Origin: Phycisphaerae bacterium
Lineage (GTDB): Bacteria > Planctomycetota > Phycisphaerae > UBA1845 > Fen-1342
Assembly: GCA_028279405.1 (NCBI GenBank)
Contig: JANQNU010000013.1
Span: 28,976 to 92,975 of the forward strand
DNA: 64,000 bases
Direction: 5' to 3'
A program made the position numbers and the translations under genes. The notes under the pieces are model-generated. The model ran no database searches, was not told the DNA's origin, and saw nothing but the letters and a program-made list of their open reading frames with translations. Each line of letters starts with the position of its first letter. Position 1 is the first letter of the stretch. Positions 26,075 through 33,829 of this stretch are shown in pieces.

Positions 26075-26199
26075 TGGATTCCTACCGTAGGAATCACCGC
26101 GAACTTCCGATCGGCACGCGCTTGTCGACCGCCGCTGGTATGCACGCCGCGGATTCGCCGCATAGTGACCGCTTCGAGAGAGCCGCCAATGGCCGGTAG
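26074..26199 (+). CDS. small coupled ORF between excisionase and replication gene
   Basis: 41 codons. Its ATG overlaps the excisionase stop (TGATG) and its TAG lies 8 bases inside the next gene, whose ATG is at 26189. The product is short and basic with no known domain. The double overlap suggests real translation or a coupling device for the replication gene. Confidence 0.4.
   Translation: MDSYRRNHRELPIGTRLSTAAGMHAADSPHSDRFERAANGR
26077..26095. promoter_or_regulatory. 19-bp palindrome just after the excisionase stop
   Basis: GATTCCTAC-C-GTAGGAATC: perfect 9-bp arms around one base. It starts 3 bases past the excisionase stop. It could be an operator or a small hairpin affecting translation of the downstream genes. 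Confidence 0.45.
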
Positions 26200-27028
26200 C
26201 TGGATCCTCATGCGCTCCGCGCTGCCAGACGATCTGCGGGTCCACGCGCTCTCTGAGCTGACCGAGCTGCCCCCGGACGCCGTCGTGGGCAAGCTGCTGC
26301 GCTTCTGGGCGTGGGCCAACGAGAACACGCGCGACGGCGTCCTGCGGCGGGCGACCGACAAATTGGTCGACGATCAGGTCGGACATCCGGGCTTTGCGAG
26401 TGCGCTGCGAACCGTGGAATGGCTCGACGATGACGGCGATGGCTCGTTGCTGATCCCGGATTTCGACGTGTACAACTCGAAGTCGGCTAAGAATCGCGCC
26501 CGACACACACGGATTGTCGGCGAGCAGCGCACCAACCAACGACGAGGCAGCACGGACGATCAAGTCAGCCAAGCCGCGCGCACGACACGTGCGCCCGAGT
26601 GCGCACAACCTGTGCGCGCCGATTGCGCACCCAAAGAAAGAAATAAAGAAAGAGAGAAAGAAACAAAGAAAGACGAAGATAGGGCTTCCGCCCGTCCGCC
26701 GCTGCTGCCGCGAATCTCCTGGAATCCAGACGACGGCTGGTCGGGAATCACGACCGAACACCGCACGCAATGGTCGCGGCTCTATCCACTCGTCCCCATC
26801 GACCGGTTCCTGGCAACGATGGACGGCTGGTGCCGCGACAACCCGAACAAACGGCCCCGGACGAAGTTCAACGCTGCATTGACCCGCTGGCTCGGTCGCG
26901 AGCAAGCGCAACTCGAAATGAACGCAAAGGATGGATCCAATGACGACGCGAAAGGAACATCGCGAACCCGCGGACACCGCGGCATCGACGAAAGCATCCC
27001 GATCCGGCGCCGAATCGGCGAGCCTTGA
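26189..27028 (+). CDS. phage-type replication initiator (DnaD/DnaT-like)
   Basis: 279 residues from ATG 26189. The first 110 residues follow the pattern of phage replication proteins with a DnaT/DnaD-like winged helix: WILMRSALPDD, LPPDAVVGKLLRFWAWANENT, GFASALRTVEWL, LIPDFDVYNSKSAKNRA. A Lys/Glu-rich linker follows (about 147-170), encoded by a nearly pure purine tract (26629-26685). The C-terminal part (about 180-245) ends with KFNAALTRWL, typical of such proteins. It precedes a helicase loader, so together they probably start island replication. Confidence 0.75.
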   Translation: MAGSWILMRSALPDDLRVHALSELTELPPDAVVGKLLRFWAWANENTRDGVLRRATDKLVDDQVGHPGFASALRTVEWLDDDGDGSLLIPDFDVYNSKSAKNRARHTRIVGEQRTNQRRGSTDDQVSQAARTTRAPECAQPVRADCAPKERNKEREKETKKDEDRASARPPLLPRISWNPDDGWSGITTEHRTQWSRLYPLVPIDRFLATMDGWCRDNPNKRPRTKFNAALTRWLGREQAQLEMNAKDGSNDDAKGTSRTRGHRGIDESIPIRRRIGEP

Positions 27029-27701
27029 GTCTCGGGCGATGGTCGCACGCGCCTTATCGAGCGGCGAGTCATACAAGTGCAAACGCTGCAACGAGCAGGT
27101 CTATGGCGCTCCCGGCGACCATTCTCTGTGCGCGGACTGTGAGGACACGTGGAGAGCCACCCAACGGCGATTCGAGGCGGCGCACCTACCCCGGCTGCAC
27201 TCCGGTCGTTCGAGCTGGGACACCCTTCTAGCAAACCCGCCATACACGCCGATGGACGCCTACCGTGCCGCGGTCCGCGAGTTTGCGGCCAGTCAACACG
27301 CCTTCGTGGCAATCATCGGCCGACGCGGTACCGGCAAGACGCAGATCGCAACAACGGCAATCTCCGAACGCATCCGCAAGGGCCGCTGGGGACGCTACAC
27401 GACCGCAATCAACCTGATGGGCGACTTCATTAATCGCCCGACCGAAGACAACGCGTGGCGGGCCGAATGGAGTTCTTATCCGTACCTCGTGATCGACGAG
27501 CTGCATCAGACGCTCCGGACCGAGGCGCAGCGCACCCAATTCGAATCGCTGATGGATGAACGATACATGGCAACGCGCGTGACCGTGCTGATCGCAAACG
27601 AGGACCTCAAGGGCTTTCAAGAGCTGGTCGGCCCATCCGTTTGTCGGCGAATCGACGAGGCGGGCGCAATCCTGGAATGTAACTGGACGCCGATACGGTG
27701 A
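26940..27701 (+). CDS. DnaC/IstB-like helicase loader ATPase
   Basis: 253 residues from ATG 26940 (AAAGGA 8 bases upstream), overlapping the replication gene by 89 bases. A second possible start is 27039, just after that gene ends. An N-terminal zinc finger (CKRC about 44-47, CADC about 61-64) leads to a AAA+ ATPase: Walker A GRRGTGKT, Walker B LVIDELHQ, sensor IANED and an arginine-finger region CRRIDEAG. The layout is that of DnaC-type loaders of phages. It should load the replicative helicase at the island origin. Confidence 0.82.
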   Translation: MTTRKEHREPADTAASTKASRSGAESASLESRAMVARALSSGESYKCKRCNEQVYGAPGDHSLCADCEDTWRATQRRFEAAHLPRLHSGRSSWDTLLANPPYTPMDAYRAAVREFAASQHAFVAIIGRRGTGKTQIATTAISERIRKGRWGRYTTAINLMGDFINRPTEDNAWRAEWSSYPYLVIDELHQTLRTEAQRTQFESLMDERYMATRVTVLIANEDLKGFQELVGPSVCRRIDEAGAILECNWTPIR

Positions 27702-27816
27702 GGCACGATCAAGTGCGAAACGCCTCAAACCACTGACGGCTCGACGAAACGAGCGACTTTCTAATGGGCTCAGCACCCGAGTCGGGGTATCCTTCCACGA
27801 GAACGGAGGGCAATTC

Positions 27817-28305
27817 ATGGCATCGCTAGTCACCTACGGGTCGGGGCTTCGGCGGATTGATTTCAATCTGGAGCGGAACGGTCGGCGACGGTCGATTCGG
27901 CTCGGACGCGTGAATGCCAAGGCGGCACAGAGCATCAAAGCGCGCGTCGAAGCGATCATCGCCGACAAGCTCGCCAATCGACCGCACGATCAGGAGACCG
28001 CTACCTGGCTCGGTCAACTCGACGAGGCGATGCGCGCCAAGCTTCGGTCCGCCGGACTCGTGTCAGGCACCGGACGCTCCGATGCCACCCTTGGCAACTT
28101 TCTACGCCGATACTTCAACGGGCTTGCGGTCAAGGACTCGACGCGGGCCGCATACGGGCACACTCGCCGAAACCTCGAAGAGTTCTTCGGGCGACACCAA
28201 CCACTCCGCACGATCGCGCCCGCGGACGCCAACGAGTGGCGTGTCTGGCTGGTGGACGATCAACGACTTTCAAAAGCCACCGTCGGCCGGCGTGTCGGCT
28301 GCGCC
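27817..28305 (+). pseudogene. truncated tyrosine integrase (first copy)
   Basis: The first 163 codons of an integrase, ungapped and nearly identical to 29932-30420 of the intact gene. It contains the arm-type and core-binding domains but lacks the whole catalytic domain. At 28305 the similarity ends abruptly and the sequence becomes the 3' end of the aldolase gene in antisense; the frame continues to a stop at 28410 with unrelated residues. GGAGGG precedes its ATG, so a truncated product could still be made. Confidence 0.9.
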
Positions 28306-29390
28306 GCGCGCTGTCCGAGCGTGTTGATGTTCTGCAGGTCCTCGAATGCCGCGACCAGGCGCGCTTTGAAGGACTCCTCGCCCTTGCGCAGCCAATTGCG
28401 CGGATCGTAGTAGCCTTTGTTCGGCTGGTCGGGCCCCTCGGGGTTGCCGAGTTGGGAGTCCAGGTACGCCTGCTTTTCCTGATAGAACAGCCGTACACCG
28501 TCCCACAGCGCCCATTGCAGGTCTGTGTCAATGTTGAACTTGACGACCCCGTAGGAGATCGCTTCACGGATTTCCTCCAGCGTGGAGCCGGATCCGCCGT
28601 GAAACACGAAGCAGATCGGATTCTCTCCGGTCCCGAACTTCTTTTGCACATAGACCTGCGAATCGCGCAGAATCTTGGGTTGCAGCGAGACATTGCCCGG
28701 CTTGTATACGCCGTGGACGTTTCCGAACGAGGCTGCGATCGTGAAACAATCGCTCACCTTGATCAACTCCCCATAGGCGTACGCCACATCCTCGGGCCGT
28801 GTATAGAGGTGGGCCGGATCGACGTTCGAGTGATCAACCCCATCTTCCTCGCCGCCGGTTACGCCCAGCTCAAACTCCAGCGTCATGCCGAGCCTGCTGG
28901 TGCGCTCCAGGTAGCGCTTCACCGTTTCAATGTTCTCCTGCAAAGCGTCCGTCGACAGATCCACCATGTGCGAACTGAACAGGGGCCGCCCGTGCACCCG
29001 GTAGAACTCCTCGCCGAAGTCGAGCAGGCCGTCCAGCCAGGGCAGGAGCTTCCGCGCGCAGTGATCTGTGTGCAGGATCACCCGGGCCCCATACGCCGCC
29101 GCCAAGCGATGCACGTGCTCGGCGCCGGCGATCGCGCCCGCGATCGCCGCTTGTTGGCCGGCGTTGTCCAACCCCTTGCCAGCGAAGAACGCCGCCCCGC
29201 CATTTGAGAACTGAAGGAAGACGGGCGAGTTGACTTCCCGTGCCGTCTCCAACACGGCGTTCACCGTGTTCGATCCCGTGCAGTTGACCGCCGGCAGCGC
29301 GAACGAGCGCTGCTTGGCCAGGGTCAAAAGAGCCCGTACGTCATCGCCGACGAGCACGCCGGGCGGAAACCGGTTGGCTGTGTTGGTCAT
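28260..29390 (-). CDS. fbaA: class II fructose-bisphosphate aldolase, chimeric C-terminus
   Basis: 376 residues. A full class IIA aldolase, closely following E. coli FbaA: LPAVNC, HTDHCARKLLPW with catalytic Asp109 and zinc ligand His110, GGEEDGVD, GNVHGVYKPGN, VFHGGSGS, KFNIDTD, QPNKGYYDPR. It cleaves fructose-1,6-bisphosphate in glycolysis. FbaA proteins normally end near the helix FEDLQNINTL. Here about 14 more residues (AQPTRRPTVAFESR) are encoded by the antisense of the truncated integrase, so the natural end was lost to a rearrangement. GAGGAG precedes the ATG. Active-site residues are intact, so function is likely kept. Confidence 0.95.
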   Translation of the reverse strand: MTNTANRFPPGVLVGDDVRALLTLAKQRSFALPAVNCTGSNTVNAVLETAREVNSPVFLQFSNGGAAFFAGKGLDNAGQQAAIAGAIAGAEHVHRLAAAYGARVILHTDHCARKLLPWLDGLLDFGEEFYRVHGRPLFSSHMVDLSTDALQENIETVKRYLERTSRLGMTLEFELGVTGGEEDGVDHSNVDPAHLYTRPEDVAYAYGELIKVSDCFTIAASFGNVHGVYKPGNVSLQPKILRDSQVYVQKKFGTGENPICFVFHGGSGSTLEEIREAISYGVVKFNIDTDLQWALWDGVRLFYQEKQAYLDSQLGNPEGPDQPNKGYYDPRNWLRKGEESFKARLVAAFEDLQNINTLGQRAAQPTRRPTVAFESR

Positions 29391-29727
29391 AGTGCGTCTC
29401 CTCTGAATGGGCCCAATGGGATCCTAGCCCCGGTAGACACCGCCAAGCAAGTCCAAGTCCCGCCGTCCTGCTCGTGTGGCGCCGTGGCATCGATTCCGAA
29501 GCGGCCAGTGGAGTTGAACGGCGGTTGCAGCGCCGCGAGGTCCGTGCCGTAACGCGCGAAAGCCGACCGCATCAAGTGGCGAACGGCGCAGCGTGCAAAG
29601 GCAAGACTCGACGCGAGCTCATCGCGGGTCGGCGAACACTGGGTATGGGCGCTGCCCACATGCAGTGAGGACGCGCCAACGGGGTCTACGTCAGGGGCAG
29701 ACGACGACTGCCAGGAGCGTCAAGAAT

Positions 29728-29783
29728 GCCAAGAGCGCCAACAGCGCCAAACTCCGGAGCTTGGCATCCTTGGCGGCCTTGGC
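29728..29783. repeat. symmetric array of 9-bp spaced GCCAA / TTGGC units
   Basis: GCCAA occurs at 29728, 29737 and 29746; its complement TTGGC at 29761, 29770 and 29779. Both halves have exact 9-base spacing, giving a dyad of three direct repeats on each side of about 10 central bases. It lies 150-200 bases before the intact integrase start, in a 541-base stretch with no other gene that I can support. Confidence 0.6.
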
Positions 29784-29931
29784 GGGGATGAGCCTCGACG
29801 CGAGAAAGACGGTCCGGCAGGCACCGGCACATCAGAGGCTACAGAAATTGGCGCGGATCGTCCCACGAACACGGACGACACGATATCCTAGAAACTTCAA
29901 TCGCGCACAACGCGCACACAAGGGGCAGTTC

Positions 29932-31374
29932 ATGGCTTCGCTTGTCACCTACGGGACGGGGCTTCGGCGGATTGACTTCAATCTGGAACGGAACGGTCGA
30001 CGACGGTCGATCCGGCTCGGACGGGTGAACGCCAAGGCGGCACAGAGCATCAAAGCTCGCGTTGAGGCGATCATCGCCGACAAGCTCGCCAATCGACCGC
30101 ACGATCAGGAGACCGCTACCTGGCTCGGCCAACTCGACGAGGCGCTGCGCGCGAAGCTCCGATCGGTCGGCCTCGTGTCAGGCGCAGGGCGCTCCGATGC
30201 CACGCTTGGCAACTTCCTACGTCGATACTTCAACGGACTCGCCGTTAAAGACTCGACGCGGACCGCGTACGGTCACACTCGCCGAAACCTCGAAGAGTTC
30301 TTCGGGCAGCGACGACTACTCCGCACGATTGCCCCCGCGGACGCCGACGAGTGGCGTGTTTGGCTGGTAGACGATCAACAACTCTCGAAAGCCACCGTCG
30401 GTCGGCGCGTCGGCTGCGCCCGCTCCATCTGGCGAACCGCGATTCGCTGGAAGCTCGCCGCCGAAAATCCGTTCGATGGCGTCAAAGGCGGGCAGCAGGC
30501 CAACGATGAGCGAAAGCAGTTCATTCCGCCCGAGACCGCTGAACGGCTACTCGAAGCCGCTCCGGATGCGGAATGGCGCGCGATCATCGCACTCTCGCGT
30601 TACGGCGGGCTGCGGACACCAAGCGAACCGTTCGCATTGCGGTGGTCAGACATTGACTGGGATCGAGGAACGGTCCGCGTCACTTGCCCGAAGCAGGCGC
30701 ATAACGAACGGTACGCATCGCGACAGATTCCGCTATTCCCCGAGCTACGCTGCGTGTTGCTCGACCTTTTCGAGCAGGCGCCGGACGGCAGCGAGTACGT
30801 GATCGATCGACTGCGGCAAGGAGCGTCGAACCTGCGAACCCACTTCGAGCGGATTATCCGACGTGCCGGACTGGAGCCGTGGCCTCGGCTTTTCCACAAC
30901 CTGCGTGCCAGCCGACAGAGCGAGCTGATGGAAGACTTTGCGCTCCCGACGGTCTGCGAATGGCTCGGCAACTCGCCGGTGATCGCGGCCCGGCACTACG
31001 TCACGAGCATTGATCTCGATTCGGACCTTCGGCGGGCGGCGGGAATGGATCGAGTGGGCGCCACAGCGAGCGATAACGGTATGTCTCACCAAAACGGCTT
31101 CCCAATTCAGGACGCTCATAACACTGGCGGACTAGCCGCCAGTGCCATCCAACCGAATAGAAGCGCCCACACTTCCAACCAGGCGCAGCAACCTTCGCGC
31201 GAGGCGCAGCAAAATGCGCAGCAGTCCACAGCCGTCAGGGGTGTTCAGGCGTTGACGGGAGATTCGGCGTGGAGCGCGCAAGTCGATGGTGTGTCAGAAG
31301 TTGACGACGTTCGGCAATTGGTGGCGATAACCGGCAGGGGGGATGAATGGGCGATACTGGACTCGAACCAGTGA
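29932..31374 (+). CDS. int: tyrosine recombinase/integrase of the island
   Basis: 480 residues from ATG 29932 (AGGGG upstream; the frame extends to 29593 without a ribosome site). N-terminal arm-binding and core-binding regions (about 1-170) precede a catalytic domain with the Arg of GGLRTPSE, the HNLR box (FHNLRASRQSEL), WLGNSP and the nucleophile Tyr in ARHYVTS. The C-terminal about 100 residues are Gln/Ala/Ser-rich. The final residues ITGRGDEWAILDSNQ are encoded inside attR and the tRNA, and the stop is beyond the repeat. The enzyme catalyses integration and excision at tRNA-Val. Confidence 0.95.
   Translation: MASLVTYGTGLRRIDFNLERNGRRRSIRLGRVNAKAAQSIKARVEAIIADKLANRPHDQETATWLGQLDEALRAKLRSVGLVSGAGRSDATLGNFLRRYFNGLAVKDSTRTAYGHTRRNLEEFFGQRRLLRTIAPADADEWRVWLVDDQQLSKATVGRRVGCARSIWRTAIRWKLAAENPFDGVKGGQQANDERKQFIPPETAERLLEAAPDAEWRAIIALSRYGGLRTPSEPFALRWSDIDWDRGTVRVTCPKQAHNERYASRQIPLFPELRCVLLDLFEQAPDGSEYVIDRLRQGASNLRTHFERIIRRAGLEPWPRLFHNLRASRQSELMEDFALPTVCEWLGNSPVIAARHYVTSIDLDSDLRRAAGMDRVGATASDNGMSHQNGFPIQDAHNTGGLAASAIQPNRSAHTSNQAQQPSREAQQNAQQSTAVRGVQALTGDSAWSAQVDGVSEVDDVRQLVAITGRGDEWAILDSNQ
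31324..31368. repeat. attR: 45-bp repeat overlapping tRNA-Val and the integrase end
   Basis: Matches 16220-16264 with one mismatch. It covers the last codons of int and, from 31349, the 3' end of the tRNA gene on the other strand. The island therefore restores the tRNA 3' end on integration. Confidence 0.9.
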
Positions 31375-31421
31375 CCTCGTGGATGTCGACCACGCGCTCT
31401 AGCCAACTGAGCTAATCGCCC
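31348..31421 (-). tRNA. tRNA-Val (GAC)
   Basis: Acceptor stem GGGCGAT pairs with ATCGCCC, D stem GCTC/GAGC, anticodon stem CGTGG/CCACG with loop TCGACAT (anticodon GAC), T arm CACTG-GTTCGAGT-CCAGT (CTGG core). The discriminator is A, and CCA is not encoded. Position 33, nearly always T, is C here. The 3' end serves as the island attachment site. Confidence 0.9.
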
Positions 31422-31635
31422 GTTTTTTCCAGCTCTGAACGCGACACGCAGATCATGTCGGTGGAGCGAGCCGATAATGCTCGGCAAAAATATCCGGTCT
31501 GTCAAGAGGCTCCTTGCTTCCCGACTTACCCATTTTGAATAGTTGATGGTGAGCGACTGCATACTGGACGCAGGAAGCGCTTATCAGAACCGCGCCGCTC
31601 GCTGGGTGAAGGAAGTTTGTCTGGAGGCTGTAACC

Positions 31636-33495
31636 GTGACGCAACAAAACGCCGAGCGTCCTATCCCGACGCTCCCAAAAAACGCAATTCAGGTCCGGTT
31701 AGAGGCGGTCGGTCTGGAAGAAACCGCCCCGCACAGGATCGCCAAGCCGGTGACGGTTATCGGCAGTCGACGAGACTGTGACTACACTCTCGTTCACCCA
31801 GACGTTTCGCGGGTGCATTGCACGATCGTGCACACCGGCGCAGCCGTCTTTGTGTGCGACCTGCGCAGTCGTTGTGGTACGTACGTCAACAACACGTTTG
31901 CGAACGTCACGGAGCTGATCCCCAAGGTCAAGCTGCGCGTCGGGCCAATTCCGATCAACGTGCACTTCGAAACGTCGGATTCGCTCGTCAGTTCCTGGCG
32001 CGCAGCGCAGGCTGAGCGCCAGTTGACGCTGGGCGGGACCCTCGGGACGCACGTGTTACAATCGACCGCGGCAGTGATCGGACGTCGCCAGACCTGCGAC
32101 GTCGTGGTCGATACGCCGGAAACGTCGCTGGCGCATACGTTGATCTTCTTCCTGCAGGGTGCACCCGTACTTTTCGATCTCGGCAGTCGCTCGGGCACGT
32201 ACCTGAACGGGAGTCGGATCGACTTTTCATGGCTCCTCGATGGCGACGAGCTCAACATCGGTGGCGTCACGATGAGCGTCGCCTGGAAGGGGCCCGTGGG
32301 GTTCGACCCGAATGCCGCGAGTGCGCCCGCGTCCTCTGAACCAAAACCCGCCAAACAACCCGCGGCACGACCGTCGGGGCAGCCCCGTGCGAGCGCGCCG
32401 CCGGCTACGACGCCGCGATCTGCGAACTCTCGCGCGAGCGTGCCGTCCGCTGAGGCCCAGGCTGCCGAGTCGGTCCCGGCGTCCCGACCAGCGGCTCCTG
32501 CGCGCCCCGTCCCCAAAGTGGCCGCAACGTCCGCGCCGGTGCCCCCGGCCACCCCGTCGGCACCCCCAAAGACCGCTGACGCCGCCCAAACCGCGTCCAA
32601 TTCCGGCAAACCAAAGCCCACCGCGGAGCCTGTCGCGCCGCCAACGAAATCCGCTGCCGGTGAGCCAGCCACCGCCGCTGGGACGACCCCGTCCAACAAG
32701 ACCAAGGCGGCGGCCACGGAGACGAAATCCGCGCTGCAATCGCTCAAAGAGAGGCTTTTCGGGCCACGAACCGCGAACTCCGAGCCGGCAATGGTGTCGA
32801 CCGATGCCGCCACCAATGAACGTCCGCGCGAGGACTCGCGCGAGGCCGAGATCCGGCGCCGTGAAGAGCAGGTCAGCAGCCGACTAGAGGCCATCCAGCG
32901 TCAGGAGGCGCAATGGAAGCGGATCGCTGACGAGCTGAATACGCGCTCACAGACGTTGCTACAGCACGAACAAGCGTTGGAGGCCGCCCGTGTTGAGCTA
33001 CAGGCGCTCGAGAACGAGTTGAAAACGCGCGCCGCGCGCCTCGAAAGAGCGGAGGCCAAGACCACGACCGAAACCAATGAGTACTGGCGGTTGCGCGAGA
33101 TTCTTGACTCGGATCGCAGCGAGTTCGACGAGCGACTCAGCGCCTACGAGGAGAAGTTAGGCGAGCTGGGGCAGCGGGAGGCCCGAGTTGCTGCGCGCGA
33201 GGACGAGCTGAATTTGCGCGAGGCGGGCATTGCCGAGCGCGAAGCCGCCCAAGCGTCAGCCGCCGAACAACTTGACGCGCTGCGTGACTCCATACTCCAG
33301 GCGATCGGCGTAGTAAACAGCGATCTCTCGAAAGCGTTCCCGGAGGGCTTCGTCGGGCCCCAGCCGCGGAAACCCCTTGAGCTTGCCGCAGGCGCCAAGC
33401 TGGACGAACTGCGGAAGCTGGCTCCCGTCGATCTTGCTACCAGTCGCAGTAATCCAGGCATGAATGTGCGCGGCCAACAGATTCCGGTCCAGTGA
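31636..33495 (+). CDS. double FHA-domain protein with long coiled coil
   Basis: 619 residues from GTG 31636, with GGAGG 8 bases upstream (frame open to 31543). FHA domain 1 (about 35-115: GSRRDCDYTLVHPDVSRVHC) and FHA domain 2 (about 150-220: GRRQTCDVVVDTPETSLAH, LGSRSGTYLNGS) recognise phosphothreonine. A Pro/Ala-rich linker of roughly 150 residues follows, then a coiled coil (about 390-560) and a basic tail. Domain 1 is the more conserved; domain 2 has Leu-Ala before the usual His. Probably a scaffold for kinase signalling. No kinase is adjacent; the nearest are at 1-1854 and 51503. Confidence 0.88.
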   Translation: MTQQNAERPIPTLPKNAIQVRLEAVGLEETAPHRIAKPVTVIGSRRDCDYTLVHPDVSRVHCTIVHTGAAVFVCDLRSRCGTYVNNTFANVTELIPKVKLRVGPIPINVHFETSDSLVSSWRAAQAERQLTLGGTLGTHVLQSTAAVIGRRQTCDVVVDTPETSLAHTLIFFLQGAPVLFDLGSRSGTYLNGSRIDFSWLLDGDELNIGGVTMSVAWKGPVGFDPNAASAPASSEPKPAKQPAARPSGQPRASAPPATTPRSANSRASVPSAEAQAAESVPASRPAAPARPVPKVAATSAPVPPATPSAPPKTADAAQTASNSGKPKPTAEPVAPPTKSAAGEPATAAGTTPSNKTKAAATETKSALQSLKERLFGPRTANSEPAMVSTDAATNERPREDSREAEIRRREEQVSSRLEAIQRQEAQWKRIADELNTRSQTLLQHEQALEAARVELQALENELKTRAARLERAEAKTTTETNEYWRLREILDSDRSEFDERLSAYEEKLGELGQREARVAAREDELNLREAGIAEREAAQASAAEQLDALRDSILQAIGVVNSDLSKAFPEGFVGPQPRKPLELAAGAKLDELRKLAPVDLATSRSNPGMNVRGQQIPVQ

Positions 33496-33505
33496 TCGGG
33501 CTCGG

Positions 33506-33829
33506 TCAGTCGCTCAACCCGGACTTGGCGGCCTGGACCAGATCGCTGAGTTGTTGCACCCAGGTGTCGAACTGACCGTCACTCTGGTTGCGGAACGCGT
33601 TCTCCATCTCGGCGCCGATGCTGCTGATATCGGGGTATCCGTACGAACCGCCGGCACCCTTCAGCCGATGCGCCAACATCGCGAGTTGCTCCCAATCCGT
33701 GGCGGCGTGGGCTTGTCGAAGTTCCTTGAGACGTTCGTCGAGACTGTCAACAAATTCCTCGACGATGTCGCGCATGTCCTCGTCTTCTTCGATCAGCTGC
33801 GAGATCAGTTTTTCCGGTATGGCGCCCAT
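33506..33829 (-). CDS. stand-alone Hpt phosphotransfer protein
   Basis: 107 residues. A single four-helix Hpt domain: the phosphorylatable His54 lies in MLAHRLKGAGGSYGYP, the classic HRLKG(A/S) motif. It passes phosphate between a hybrid histidine kinase and a response regulator. It converges with the FHA gene and its stop is 10 bases from that gene's stop. No partner kinase is nearby. Confidence 0.92.
   Translation of the reverse strand: MGAIPEKLISQLIEEDEDMRDIVEEFVDSLDERLKELRQAHAATDWEQLAMLAHRLKGAGGSYGYPDISSIGAEMENAFRNQSDGQFDTWVQQLSDLVQAAKSGLSD

Larger units (their letters stand above)
16220..31368. mobile_element. integrated genomic island in tRNA-Val, phage-satellite-like
   Basis: A 15.1 kb island flanked by 45-bp direct repeats (one mismatch). 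The right repeat contains the 3' end of an intact tRNA-Val gene; the left holds only its last 20 bases. An intact tyrosine integrase points into the tRNA at the right end. Inside are a TerS-like gene, an AlpA-type excisionase, a replication initiator and a helicase loader, but no capsid, tail or large terminase genes. That content resembles phage-inducible satellites. A TetR-regulated metabolic operon and an aldolase gene are carried as cargo. A truncated second integrase shows that the right end is a composite of at least two events. Confidence 0.85.

Noticed and set aside
29387..29659. 90-codon minus-strand frame ending on the fbaA start (ATGA overlap)
   Set aside because: The overlap looked like coupling, but the product has no recognisable domain, no ribosome site was seen, and fbaA has its own good GAGGAG.
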